This document shows, in pieces, positions 12,273 through 25,200 of a stretch of DNA of 64,000 nucleotides; the stretch's first letter is position 1; each line of letters starts with the position of its first letter. The position numbers and the translations under genes were made by a program. Below the pieces are notes generated by a model, which was given only the letters and a program-made list of their open reading frames with translations, was not told the origin of the DNA and ran no database searches. The DNA comes from Dolomedes plantarius (taxonomy: Eukaryota > Arthropoda > Arachnida > Araneae > Dolomedidae). The stretch covers positions 52,701,496-52,765,495 of the forward strand of contig OU015493.1 of NCBI GenBank assembly GCA_907164885.2. The letters run 5' to 3'.

Positions 12273-13214
12273 CTACTGGTAATAAGGCTGCCTGTAGGCG
12301 GGATCAGTCGGACCTCGAGGTTGAAGGAGGCCAACATTTGGGTTTGGGGCTGAGGGTGGTGGTGCAGTAATCGGCCTGGGAGGAAGAGCTGCTCTTGCTG
12401 GAGGTGGGGGCACTGTTGTTCCAGGTCCACCCCACTGTGGCATGTATGAGGCAGTCCCCTCTTCATGAAATCGCTGTGGAGGAGGTGGATGCATGGGAGG
12501 TCTAGGAGCAGGGGCTCTAGGAGGAGTGTATGTTGTAGGTGGTTGGTGATGGACTGGTGGAGGTGGAGTGGAGTAGATAGGTCCACTGCCAGTGCTGCCA
12601 GGCTGATGCAATGGAGGCTGGTGATGAACAGGAGGTGGCGGTTGAGAAAAAGTAGGAGTTGTGATAGGAGGAGCTTGGGAATAGACCGATGATGGTGTTG
12701 GATGTTGATACGCATGTGGTGTATAAGCAGAGCCAGGGTGCTGGATGGCTGGCATTGGATGAGAATTAGTTGCTGTACTAGGAGCATACGTCGGTACATG
12801 AGACTGTGGATGCATGTGGGCAGCAGTCCCAACTGGATGTGCCACACCATCATCCTGAATTGGAACTGTAATGAGGTTTGGTCGTGCACTGCTCACAGGA
12901 ATTGTGCTGGGATAATTTGCAGGAGAATGAGGATACTGCCGTGACTGGCTAGCAGGACTCCCTAAAGAAATTCCTGCATTTCTGGAATGATCCACAGGTT
13001 CTCGGTGGTCAGGTGGATGCTGAATGTGTCCAACTATAATTGCTTGATGGGAAACATCAACTTGTAAATGTCCTCTGGGATCACGGGGATCCCTAGATAC
13101 AGGCAAGTGACTTGTAGCACCAGATGATGCAGTTGATACAGTCACTGAATGAGTTCCAGAAGATACGGCAGCAGCTGTTGATGATGGCTTCAAGTGCCTA
13201 TGATTGATGTGAGC
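12273..13214 (-). CDS. Hakai: Hakai coding exon 7: end of zinc finger and Pro/His-rich C-terminal tail
   Basis: The 942-nt exon begins [12 protein letters not shown] after TTTTTAG, completing the C2H2-type finger with H210 and H215. The following 300 residues are disordered-looking: rich in Pro, His, Ser, Thr and Ala, with runs such as [11 protein letters not shown] and [15 protein letters not shown] that resemble SH3 or WW ligands. TAG stop at 12273-12275. Two other long frames across the same DNA (12245-12889 - strand and two on + strand) come from the repetitive Pro codons and are shadows. Confidence 0.93.
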   Translation of the reverse strand, partial: AHINHRHLKPSSTAAAVSSGTHSVTVSTASSGATSHLPVSRDPRDPRGHLQVDVSHQAIIVGHIQHPPDHREPVDHSRNAGISLGSPASQSRQYPHSPANYPSTIPVSSARPNLITVPIQDDGVAHPVGTAAHMHPQSHVPTYAPSTATNSHPMPAIQHPGSAYTPHAYQHPTPSSVYSQAPPITTPTFSQPPPPVHHQPPLHQPGSTGSGPIYSTPPPPVHHQPPTTYTPPRAPAPRPPMHPPPPQRFHEEGTASYMPQWGGPGTTVPPPPARAALPPRPITAPPPSAPNPNVGLLQPRGPTDPAYRQPYYQ

Positions 13215-16200
13215 CTAAAAATGATGGATGAAAAATTAACAAAAGCTCTTAATTTTTTATTCAGAAGGGAACTCTTCCAAACAAAAAAGAAACGCCATTA
13301 AATTAAAATGCAAGCTAAATTCAATTTCATAATGGAACATTTCTTAAAATATAATACACTCATTCAACTTTTTCAATCTTATAAAATAAATATTATGTAG
13401 GCACAAAAAGAGTACATATTACCATAAGTTCATTAATGTTCCCAGTTCTGCAAACTATTAATCTATAACCATTATCACTGTGTTGAAAATGATTTCAGGG
13501 GATTAATAATTTGAGAAGAAAATGCAGAATTATTCTATACATTTCATAACTAAAAGTATATTACAAAATTAATGTTTTCTATAGAATAAGCACAGTATAT
13601 AAATAAATTGATAGTGCTATTTTGATATATTTTAAATTTTACCCATACTTTAATACATACTTTGATGCAAAAATACACAATACCTCACAATTTCTAGAGT
13701 ACTCAACATCTCTGCAATGCAGGAGTAAAAATGTAAAATGAAGATAATTTCATAAAAAAATTTCATTTTAAAAGAGTCAGCAGATGAGAAAACAATTGCA
13801 TTTCCACAAAGTGTGCACACATGTTCAGGGAAAAATGGAATCAAGATTTATAAGGGAGCATGTAATGCATTAAAAAATAAATATTAATTTTGTACTGAAG
13901 GTAGTATTACATAAAGGGGCAATAAAACCAAATAATAGTCTAGCATCATTAGAAAATGTAAAAAATCACTTATTAATTGTTAAGTAAATTATAAGGATAT
14001 ACAGGTTTTTCACTCATTGACCTGGGGAAGTGGGATTCAAAATCCCACATCCTCATATAATTTCATTATAACATTAGATAAAATTCATAATGCTGTCCCA
14101 GAAGTTTTAAGTATTTACTAGAAACTTATATAATTGCAATCATTAATATTTCAAACTGAAATTTTTTTTCTACATGAGAATGCTTTATTTTTATGAAGAA
14201 ATTAAAATTTCAAGTTAATAATTTTAGTCTCTTTAAAACTGTAATTTTATGGAAACTTAAGATTCCAGTTTTGAAATTATTAATGTTTTTATCTTGTACT
14301 GTCGGCAGATTTTGAGCTTAAGAGAATACTTTCAGCTAAATTTAAAAAAACATAAGATAATACATTGTTAGATGAGATTTAAAGCAGCACTTTCTAAGAT
14401 ATCTTGAAGACCTTAAAAATCTGATGCACAGCTAGATAGAATAGACTTTTTTTTTTGCCAATAAGAAAGTCTTATCCTCAGAATATTTGTCTATACAATG
14501 ATTGTAGTGGTCTTCTTAAAACTTAAAGTAGCTCATACATGACCCAAAATAATTCTGTATGAGGAGACCACATATTGTAATTAAGTATCTCGGATATTAT
14601 TGCAATTAAGTGTCTCAGGAGGTTGATGAATTATTAAGAAGTGAAATTAGGTGTAAATGTACGTAATTAAATTGATCTATTGTAAGGTGGTGGCAAATTA
14701 ATTTAGGTGGTTTGGCAAACTGTTTTTAAAATAGAAAATCTTAATAAACGTAAGCCAGTCTTTAAAGCTTTAACTCTCTTGCCTAGTAACGGTGAACCTT
14801 TCTTTGTCTTATCTTTATCCTTCTTTCGGTACACCAGTAATTGGATACGTTGTTGGGTGCCATTTCTCGAACGGCGGCTCTTGTTTTCCCAAAGGGAGGA
14901 GGAGGCGGCTTGAAAATCCCAGGCTCCTGGAATGTTAAGCGATGTTCCAGCCGTCCGTCCCTACCATTCTCTGTAGCGGAGGGATACGTAAGGCGGTGAG
15001 CTCCAATAACTCCGTGTGAGTTTTGCGCCTTTATAGAAACCCAGTTTTGGGAATTTTTACAGAAAAAATTGAGTCTCGGCATGCTGAAGGTAATGCATAA
15101 CCTTTCAGGCATGTACAGGCCATTCCCTAAGGCACAGCTACGGCGCGGCAAGGAACTACATTTCGGCCGCGGAGAACAGAGGCAGAAGAGACGCCGTGAG
15201 TGGAGTGCGGAGGCCTAGGCTGGCGGATGCTCGGCTGATGTGGGAGAACACTCTTACCCCGCTGGCAGGAACCTACAGGAGACGTTTTCATGCTCCGGCG
15301 CTCTCCGTAAGACACCCGGCCTACTTTTGATTGAAGGAATGGAAGAGCCCTGGGACGATGGAACAATGCGCAGCCCATGCTGACCATCCCATGCTGTAAA
15401 AGACTTTCCATCCGGGGTACCCCTCGATTGCTTTCTGCTTTACTATGCCTTTACTTCCTATTTCCCCTCTATTTTAATTTTCAGCCCTTATGACGCGAGG
15501 TAATGCAAGTTTTATTTTTATTTTATTTTTTTGTAGTCCATTTTAAAGAAATGTTATTTAAGGAGCTCCACTTGTAGGTTTAAGTTTTTTTTTGGTTTGC
15601 CAACCACCATGTAAAGAAATGACAATCCTTTTTATATGTGAATTTATCCCATTCATTAAGTGCCAGGGAGATGTGCTCCCTCTTTGTGTTGGCATAAAAG
15701 ATTGTGTTATGGTAAAGCTCCCTTACCTTGTAAATAAACCAGGAGCAGATGTAAGTCATCTAAATATGTTAATCTTTTAATAAACTAGTTCTTGCCTCAA
15801 TATCCTTTGTCTTGTCCAATTTTCTGAGTTGAATGTTACTTGGAAGTGAATTTTATTTCAACTATCATGAAGTTATTTTATTTCTGTAATATAGTTAATT
15901 TTGCTAACCTAAAAATCTATACGATCCGGGTAAATTAAAGATTCAGCAAGTGGTATCGTTACAACAAAAAACAATTTCATTTATAACAATGGTACCGTGC
16001 CCTCTCTGGGTTTTGGCACAATGCGACGTTGGCTCGCGAAAATTAATTAATTAAGGGAGGCAAGAACTTTAATATGAAAAAAATTAATGAGCATGTAGTG
16101 TGCCAAAGTTTATAAAAAGGGTATAAAGTGCATTTATGTGTATTTTGGGGGAGTGTATAATTATATGTGACTAAATGTATTATATATATTAATGTTGTAT

Positions 16201-19200
16201 AATTACAAATCTATACTGTGTACGCGAAAATTTTGGGGGATTTTTATAAATGCATGTTCGGGAATATGTTTTAAGTGAGTATTTGCTGTGTAATAATACT
16301 TATTCTGTGTACGCGAAAATTATTTTGCGGGAAGTATTTAACGTATTGAGGAGTGCCAAAATAACTAGGGTTCCCAGTTTTAGTAGTGAAATTTTTTTTT
16401 ACATTCTTCATCATGCCTAACTCTCTCTGCCCAGACGCGTTTGATGCTAGTACGTTGGCTGAAACAATAAGTGAAGATGAAGCGCAGCAGGCTTTGCGCG
16501 CTATCACTTTTCAGCGTAGGGACCTTTTGCTGAACCATTTAGATCAGATTCCCACTTTTACGGGAGCGGACCCGCATTTACGTTTTGAACGTTTTAAAGC
16601 CAAAGTGGAGGAAATTGCTGAATTTTTTGCAGTGGTCCCCCGAGGACAAATTTTTTGCTGTTCGCCAACGACTCGCCGGTCAGGCTCAAACCGTTTATTC
16701 AAATTTCCGCGAAGAGATAAATTCAGTCGACGACCTATTTAAAATCTTAGAGGAGAGGTTCCGTACAGAAAAAGACCCGGCAGCCCTTTTGACTGATTTT
16801 TGGGCGTTTAAACAGGAAAAACAGACTCCGGTAAAGGAATTCCTAGCAATAGCCAGGTCAAAAGTTAAAAGAGTGGTCAAAACCCACAATTTGCCTGAGG
16901 CGACGCGAAAAAACATGGAGGAACAATGGCTCATGGCCATGTTACTCAAAAACTTACTTCCTAAAATACGTAGAGCCGTCATTGCACGCAGCCCGGAAGA
17001 CCTCTCCGAATTAATTGATATCGCGGAAAGCGAGGAGAAGGCAATCAAAGAAGTGGGGAATTTAGAGGAATTAGAAACCCCAGCAGTTGTGTATGCAATG
17101 GGTCATGAAAGGGACTCTTTTAATATTGAGAGGCAAGCAAATCTTGAAGACATGGTTGTAAAATTGCAGGAGTCAGTATCGCATTTATCCTCAAAGTTAG
17201 AACATTTGTCGCTAAACCCACCGCCGCGAGCTCCGGCTCAAATAATATGTTTTGGGTGTCACGAAATAGGACATTTAAAAAACCAGTGCCCCCACCGAAA
17301 TTACAGGCAGTCATCACGTTCCGCGTCGAGGGATCGCCCGAGTCTCAATTATCAAGCTCCACAAAGCTTCCCTAGGTCTCCGAGTAGAGGGAGTCAAAAT
17401 CGGGAGCAATCCCCATACAGAGGGGGAAACGGGTTTACGCAACAGAGGCCGCGCTCATTCGGAAACCAAAACTTCCGGAGGAGGAACGAGAATTCGAACC
17501 GAGACTTTCAGGGTCAGCAGGGGAGAGTTCGCTTCGCGGGCAGTTCCCAACAGCCGGGATACGCGAGTAGAGGAAATTTCAGGGCAAATTATCGACACTA
17601 TCCCGACAATTTAAACTACTTCGGCCCTCGGTAGGTGGTCAGCCTATTGATGATAAGGGGCCCTTGGACTGGCCTGGCGCTGAGATCTATTCAACTACGG
17701 GGAATACGCACAAATTTAGATGGCCCGTGGTTAAGATTCAGGCTCAAAATAGGATGTTTTTAGCACTTTTTGACTCGGGAAGTTCGGTTAACCTGATAGG
17801 TGCGCATGATATTGAAGATTTTAAGAATTTAAGCATAGGAAAATGTAATACCCCACTTAAAACTGTTTCGGGTCAGCCGTTAAAAATCAAGTCTCAGGCC
17901 GAGTTATATTTCGATTTAGGTAACTTTAGGTGTTGTGAACAGTTTAAGGTCATCCAGGGAAATTTGTCCACGCACTTCGATGTAATTTTAGGTATTCCAT
18001 TTTTAGAGAAGTACAACATTGGTATCGATTTTAGACATCAACAGATTATTTTACCTGATTCCACTGCTATTCCATTTTTTGTGACTACTGTAAGGGAAGT
18101 TAACGCTATCATAGGAGGGGAACCGAATGTTAGGATTCCCAGTAACGTTAAAATATTTTCTAAAACTAAAGTTATCATACCCCCTGGAGAGCAAGTAATA
18201 GTCCCGGCCAAAGTTAAAGCACCCCTTCCCTTAGATTCTGAGTTAATTTTAATTACGCCCAGTGCGGCCATTTCTGATGTTTTGGTGGCCAACGCTATTT
18301 GTGAAAATTCGGAGCAATCCCTTTTCGTTAAATTAGCAAATTTCGGCTCAGCCCAAGTACATGTAAATAAAGGTACAGAGCTTGGATTCGCGGAACCTCT
18401 GTACAGTAATCAAAATCTAAATTCGGTTAATTTTGTTGACAATGCTGACATAGCAACGCTAGATCATGCGGACTTAACCTGGAGTACGCATTTTGAACTT
18501 GATCACCTGCCCTCCAAATTAAAAAATGATGTGCAAAATTTTTTAAAAGCCAATTCTGATGTTTTTGCTGCATCAGTCTTAGAGCTACCAGGGTGTTCAA
18601 CGGTACCCCATAACATTAAGCTTATAGACGATGAACCTGTAAAATGCAAACCGTATAGAGTGCCATATCATCTACGTAACGAAATGAACGAGCAACTTAA
18701 TTTATTATTAGACAGTGGAATATTAGTTCCTTCCCATTCCGATTTTTCAGCACCCGTCATGCTAATAAAGAAGGCCGATGGGGGATATAGATTAGCAGTT
18801 GACTTCAGAAAACTAAATAAGAAATTAATTAAAGATTCCTTCCCCATTCCTAATATAAATGAGACTATTGACGCTTTATCCGGTGCTAAATTTTTTTCTA
18901 CCTTAGATTTGACCTCTGGGTTTTTTCAACAATTAATTAAGAAAGAAGATCAATTTAAACTTGCCATTTCGACCCATAAAGGTCTGTTCAATTTTACGAG
19001 AAGCCCCTTTGGACTTGCCACTAGTCCTAACGCTTTCCAACGGCTAATGAATGTGGTCTTAGGTGATTTAAACGACCTGTCCATTCAGATTTATATCGAT
19101 GATATTGCCGTTGCGTCGCAAGACATTCCCTCGCATTTTGCTAAACTTCAGCTTGTATTTGATAGATTAAGGCAGCACAATTTAAAATTAAAGCCCAGTA

Positions 19201-22200
19201 AGTGTTCCTTCTTTAAGACTGCCATAACTTTTTTAGGATTCAAGGTACAGGATGGCAAAATTTCTCCCACCGATAAAAATGTAAGCGTAATAAAAAAATT
19301 CAAAATTCCCACGTCTCGCAAGCAGGTGCGTAGTTTTCTTGGCACCCTCAACTTTTACAGAAAATTTCTTCCCGACTTTTCTAAGAGAGCTCTAAATCTA
19401 ACAAATTTAACAAGAGATAAAGGTAAATTTTTTTGGACGAAGGAAGCGCAGGCTGAGTTCGACGACTTAAGTGCCGGCCTTGCGGCCATTCCCACTTTAA
19501 AACTTCCTGAGCTAGACAAGCAATTTATTTTATATACAGACTCTTCTGGTTTCGCCTCTGGCGCAGTCTTAGCTCAGCTGGACGAGCAAAATTTTCCACA
19601 CCCCGTGGCTTTCGCCAGCCGGAAATTAAAAGAAGTAGAGACACGCTATTCTGCAACAGAACGTGAACTTCTAGCGGTAGTATGGGCCGTAAATTATTTT
19701 AAGTGCTACCTTTTTAATTCAAAATTCATATTATTTACTGATCATGCAGCCCTTACGCATGCCTTGAAACTCAAAGACCCCACCTCTCGTATTGCCAGAT
19801 GGTTGTGTGCGCTAGCTGATTTTGATTTTGAAACCAAGTATATTAAAGGGAAGTGTAACTCAACAGCTGATTTTTTATCTCGGTACGTCAACTTTGAAAT
19901 TTTAGACGAAGTAAATTATGTCCTGGAGCCTGAAAACACTGACCAGTGCCATGCCATTACATACGAGCAGATCGCGTTTGATAGTATTGAGGAAGAAAAA
20001 TTTTTAAACGAGGTTAAAACAGCCCAGGAGAGTGACCCATTTTGTGTAAAAGTTGTTAAATTATTGGAAAAGGGTCTACATATTAAACCAGTTTATATCA
20101 ATTTTTTTTTATCGAAGGATGGAGTTTTAAGATGTAACGACTTAAGGGGAAAATCCAGAAGGGATTCCCACGAAAAAGTAGTTCTTCCCATTAGTTTGCT
20201 ACCCAAGGTGTTTGCTTTAGCTCACGACTCATTAATTGCGTGCCACATGGGCCATTTTAAGACTTACCAACGCTTGAGACAATTTTTCTTTTGCCCAGGG
20301 TTAAGTGCCTCCGTTAAGAACTTAGTTGATTCGTGTATCAAGTGCTTAGAGCGACGTGCACATAAGCCAGGTGGGTTGGCGGAATTACAGCGTTTAAAAA
20401 TACAGGGCGTTCCCATGCAATCGGTTCACCTCGATATTTCAGGTCCCTATCCACAGACTGAGAGGGGAAATAAATACATCATTGCATATGTGTGTGCATT
20501 TTCGAAATGGCCCGAAGCTTACCCTGTTTCAAATATATCGTCGGATACAGTAGCAGACACGCTAGCCGATTTTATCTCACGTCACGGGTGTCCTAAATCC
20601 TTAATAACAGATAGAGGTCGAAATTTGATAGGTGAAGCCATCTCCAGTGTATATAATCAATTAAACATACGTCACATTGCCACGTCAGCTTATCATCCGG
20701 CCGCAAATGCCAAGATAGAAAGGCAGCATGCTACAGTCTCCTCGGCCTTAGCTCATTTAGTGAACAACAGCCACACGGACTGGGACATTAAACTTAAATT
20801 TGCCCTATTATCCATTCGGTCGGCAGTCCATTTAGCCACTAACGAGACCCCAGCCTTTATAACTTATGGTAGAGATCTGCGCCTCCCTTATAACGTTTTA
20901 GCAGGGGAAAGTAAAATTTCGTATAACGACGCCCCCTCTTACTGTCAAAATTTAATACCGGCCCTTCAAAATTCTTTTAAGCTAGTGAAGTCCCATTTAG
21001 AGAAAGCAGCGGAATCGCAGGAAAATTATAGAAAAAAATTCGCTGTTCATAAAAACATTAATATCGGAGATTTAGTAATGCTATTTTCCCCAGCAATCAA
21101 GCCCGGTTTAAGTAAAAAGTTATCAAAATTAAATAAAGGTCCATATCGTGTAATGCAGCAAACCTCTAAAGTTAACTTTAAAATTCAGCAAGTCGCAGAT
21201 CCATCGCACGAAGAGGTAGTCCATATTGATAGATTAACAAAGATCCCAGAACGTAAGGTTTTTCCCGCTTGGCCTGAAAAACAGGAGACTGAGCGATCAG
21301 CTGTTTGCGACGGCCCAGATAACGATCAGAGGGGAGAAGTGAGTGTCGCCCCGTTAACTAGGGTTCCCAAACACAAAACCCGTTTTTTCATAAACACGGC
21401 TAGAAAGGGAGGAGTGAGAAGACAAGCGATTAGTGCTAGTACACAACAGTCACCCGTGCCGCGGGTTAGTCACGCGGGCAGAATTAATGATTCGGGGGGA
21501 GCTCAGCAACAGGCAGTCCGAAGTGCCCGCTGGAAAAATTTGCCGAGGTCATCTATTCTAACTCGAGCTCAAGCGCGAAGGGGAGTGTCACACAGAACTT
21601 AGTGGCGAGCGAATTTGTTTACTTTCACTGACTGTTAGTCAGTAGACCAAAAAAGGGGAGTGTTTGTTTTGATTTTTTTTTGCGGGTTTCGAGTCACACA
21701 GCTGATAGGACAGGAGATTTGTTGTTGTTTTTCGCTATTTTGTATATTTTTTTGTGCATTTCATGTTTTGTTGCCACACGCTATTGTGTATGTGCAGTGC
21801 ATATTACATGCTAATTTGGGTCAGTTTTGCCGAATGTAAGCTTCTAACTTATTCTTTTTGCCATTGCGTTACCCCCGACCAATAGGCAGTAAATTTTAAA
21901 CTGTTTCGAATATGTCCGGGGTCAGCTAGGACTTGACTTCTGCCAATCACAAATTCCCAGGAGCCATCCTTTTTCCTGATGTCAACCGGCCTAAACTCAA
22001 GAGATGCCATTGTAACAGGTCTAGCTACCCCAAATATTGTAAGGCAAAGCATGCGTGCCAGGTCTTCCGTTGCATGTAACAGTGTCTACCCGAATTTTGT
22101 CCACTCTTGTGCCCTGGGGGAAGGGCTTTGTCACCCATATTTATGTAGTGTCATGTGTTGCAGTTTAACTGACACTACATAAGGGTCCATCTCTCCGCAC

Positions 22201-25200
22201 TATTCCTTGAGGCGAAGGTGCTGGAGGAATGGGTTTTACTTGAAGTTTTTTGTATTAAAAGCATTGGCAACAGAAACTGACCCACCATTTTTTTATTCTC
22301 TTTAAACACCGTGTGGTAAAATAATGTCTGTATTATCAAAGTTTAGATTTTGTTTTGTATCAACCAAGTATTAGTGTCAGTATATCTCAGGCACAGTTTG
22401 ACATTTTCCACAGGTGCCCAATATTACTATGTGAAGTAGCATTTAAGTGTAACTTTCCGTTTTTCCCTCGTGTGAAGGGACTGGTTTTCTTGCACTTTTT
22501 TTTATTGCCTTTGGCTGTGTTTTGTAAATTGAGGTCGTCTATCCTGTAAATTTAGGGATAGGCCTTACATGGACGCATGATGGGTCTGTAGGGGCTAGCA
22601 TTCAGGAACTGTTTACTCCAGTATGAGGGCAAATGGGTTGTCAGCTTCAGGGTGACAGATCCTGGGGGCTACTCCACTCTTTTAACTTTCTTCGGATAGA
22701 CGCCCTCAATCAGTATAAACGCCATAAACTATGGAGGAGGAAAATTTTCTCTCTGCGTTCAAAAATTTTGTCGAACAAGGGGGATATTATTGTAATTAAG
22801 TATCTCGGATATTATTGCAATTAAGTGTCTCAGGAGGTTGATGAATTATTAAGAAGTGAAATTAGGTGTAAATGTACGTAATTAAATTGATCTATTGTAA
22901 GGTGGTGGCAAATTAATTTAGGTGGTTTGGCAAACTGTTTTTAAAATAGAAAATCTTAATAAACGTAAGCCAGTCTTTAAAGCTTTAACTCTCTTGCCTA
23001 GTAACGGTGAACCTTTCTTTGTCTTATCTTTATCCTTCTTTCGGTACACCAGTAATTGGATACGTTGTTGGGTGCCATTTCTCGAACGGCGGCTCTTGTT
23101 TTCCCAAAGGGAGGAGGAGGCGGCTTGAAAATCCCAGGCTCCTGGAATGTTAAGCGATGTTCCAGCCGTCCGTCCCTACCATTCTCTGTAGCGGAGGGAT
23201 ACGTAAGGCGGTGAGCTCCAATAACTCCGTGTGAGTTTTGCGCCTTTATAGAAACCCAGTTTTGGGAATTTTTACAGAAAAAATAAGTTGAGTCTCGGCA
23301 TGCTGAAGGTAATGCATAACCTTTCAGGCATGTACAGGCCATTCCCTAAGGCACAGCTACGGCGCGGCAAGGAACTACATTTCGGCCGCGGAGAACAGAG
23401 GCAGAAGAGACGCCGTGAGTGGAGTGCGGAGGCCTAGGCTGGCGGATGCTCGGCTGATGTGGGAGAACACTCTTACCCCGCTGGCAGGAACCTACAGGAG
23501 ACGTTTTCATGCTCCGGCGCTCTCCGTAAGACACCCGGCCTACTTTTGATTGAAGGAATGGAAGAGCCCTGGGACGATGGAACAATGCGCAGCCCATGCT
23601 GACCATCCCATGCTGTAAAAGACTTTCCATCCGGGGTACCCCTCGATTGCTTTCTGCTTTACTATGCCTTTACTTCCTATTTCCCCTCTATTTTAATTTT
23701 CAGCCCTTATGACGCGAGGTAATGCAAGTTTTATTTTTATTTTATTTTTTTGTAGTCCATTTTAAAGAAATGTTATTTAAGGAGCTCCACTTGTAGGTTT
23801 AAGTTTTTTTTTGGTTTGCCAACCACCATGTAAAGAAATGACAATCCTTTTTATATGTGAATTTATCCCATTCATTAAGTGCCAGGGAGATGTGCTCCCT
23901 CTTTGTGTTGGCATAAAAGATTGTGTTATGGTAAAGCTCCCTTACCTTGTAAATAAACCAGGAGCAGATGTAAGTCATCTAAATATGTTAATCTTTTAAT
24001 AAACTAGTTCTTGCCTCAATATCCTTTGTCTTGTCCAATTTTCTGAGTTGAATGTTACTTGGAAGTGAATTTTATTTCAACTATCATGAAGTTATTTTAT
24101 TTCTGTAATATAGTTAATTTTGCTAACCTAAAAATCTATACGATCCAGGTAAATTAAAGATTCAGCAAGTGGTATCGTTACAACAAAAAACAATTTCATT
24201 TATAACACACAGGAACATCCTTGTTTTAGCCAGAATTTGAACCCAGACCCATATGGTAGAAGTTTGAGATTCATACTACCACACAGTGAGGATGACTGAC
24301 TGAACAGACATATAGTGTTGTTATAAAAGAACAACTTTAGATCCCAATCCAATTTTAGATTTAAAGAAAAAAAAAAACGGGAAGTTCTTTTTGATTTTCA
24401 CATGCAAATCTAAAACTTATGATAGATGAAGATATTTAGTCACTTCTCTCTACCAAAGAGTAAAAAAGGTGACTGCATCCAAATACTGCTTTTAAAAAAA
24501 ATCTTATTTGCTTCTTTTTATGCTATGAACAGTGATGACATGATCACTATTTCAGTTTTAAAACACTAAGACATCTGATAAAAATTAACATGGATGAAAG
24601 TTTCTGTTAAGATAAATCATAAAAGCTCCAAATTCAATTGGAAAAAGTTCTAGAATTTCTATTCAAATTTCAGCCTATTCCAGTACCGTAAAAATAAAAT
24701 TAAATTCCAGAATTTCTAAAACCAGTGGGAACATCCCTAGTTTTAGAAAACCTGTATATAGTTGATCATTAATGGTTATTTAGGAAACATTTTTTGTGAA
24801 TATTACTTGAAGATCTCTTTGACTCAAGTATGTTCGGCCACAAGATCCTGGAGAATGTCTTGTTCCTCCAAAAGTACACATAAACACTGTACCCAAAGAA
24901 CTGGGTTCAATACGCTGCACTTTGTCTTCACACCTGTAACAGAAAACACTCTGTAACAAAAAATCCACATATTCAAAGGAGAATGGAATAAATGTTAATC
25001 ATTTTACAGCAGAGTTATAAATGCACTTTGTTTCAAATTTTTTAAGGTATTTGTACAATGCCATATTGTATTTTATATTAAAATATCAATTTTTCATTAT
25101 TGCAGAAGTAGTAAAATCCAATTCTTTGACTACTCTAATCCTATTTTAATTTTGTTTCTAATTTACCAAAGTGCTGTTTTAGTGGTTAAAACACTTGATT

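Larger units (their letters stand above)
14573..24207 (+). mobile_element. Ty3/gypsy LTR retrotransposon, recent insertion
   Basis: The element is 9.6 kb long with LTRs 14573-15988 and 22788-24207, flanked by a 4-bp duplication CACA at 14569-14572 and 24208-24211. The internal part has a candidate primer binding site starting TGG two bases after the LTR, gag (16413-17634), pol (protease, reverse transcriptase, RNase H, integrase) and a purine tract AACAAGGGGGA before the 3' LTR. The domain order with integrase last places it in Ty3/gypsy, not Copia. No envelope gene and no chromodomain were seen; 1.2 kb between pol and the 3' LTR is non-coding. It lies antisense within the last Hakai intron. 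Confidence 0.95.

Noticed and set aside
12245..12944. Long open frames overlapping Hakai exon 7 in other frames and on the + strand
   Set aside because: They arise from repetitive Pro/His codons of Hakai; only the 13214-12273 frame joins the conserved zinc finger.
14707..15780. Short frames in the LTRs
   Set aside because: They occur in both LTRs because the LTRs are identical; none matches a known protein and LTRs are not expected to code.
21603..22787. Envelope gene in the gypsy element
   Set aside because: No open frame longer than about 70 codons lies between pol and the 3' LTR.
24208..24300. Functional tRNA gene
   Set aside because: Box-like motifs are present, but the arms do not form a good cloverleaf.
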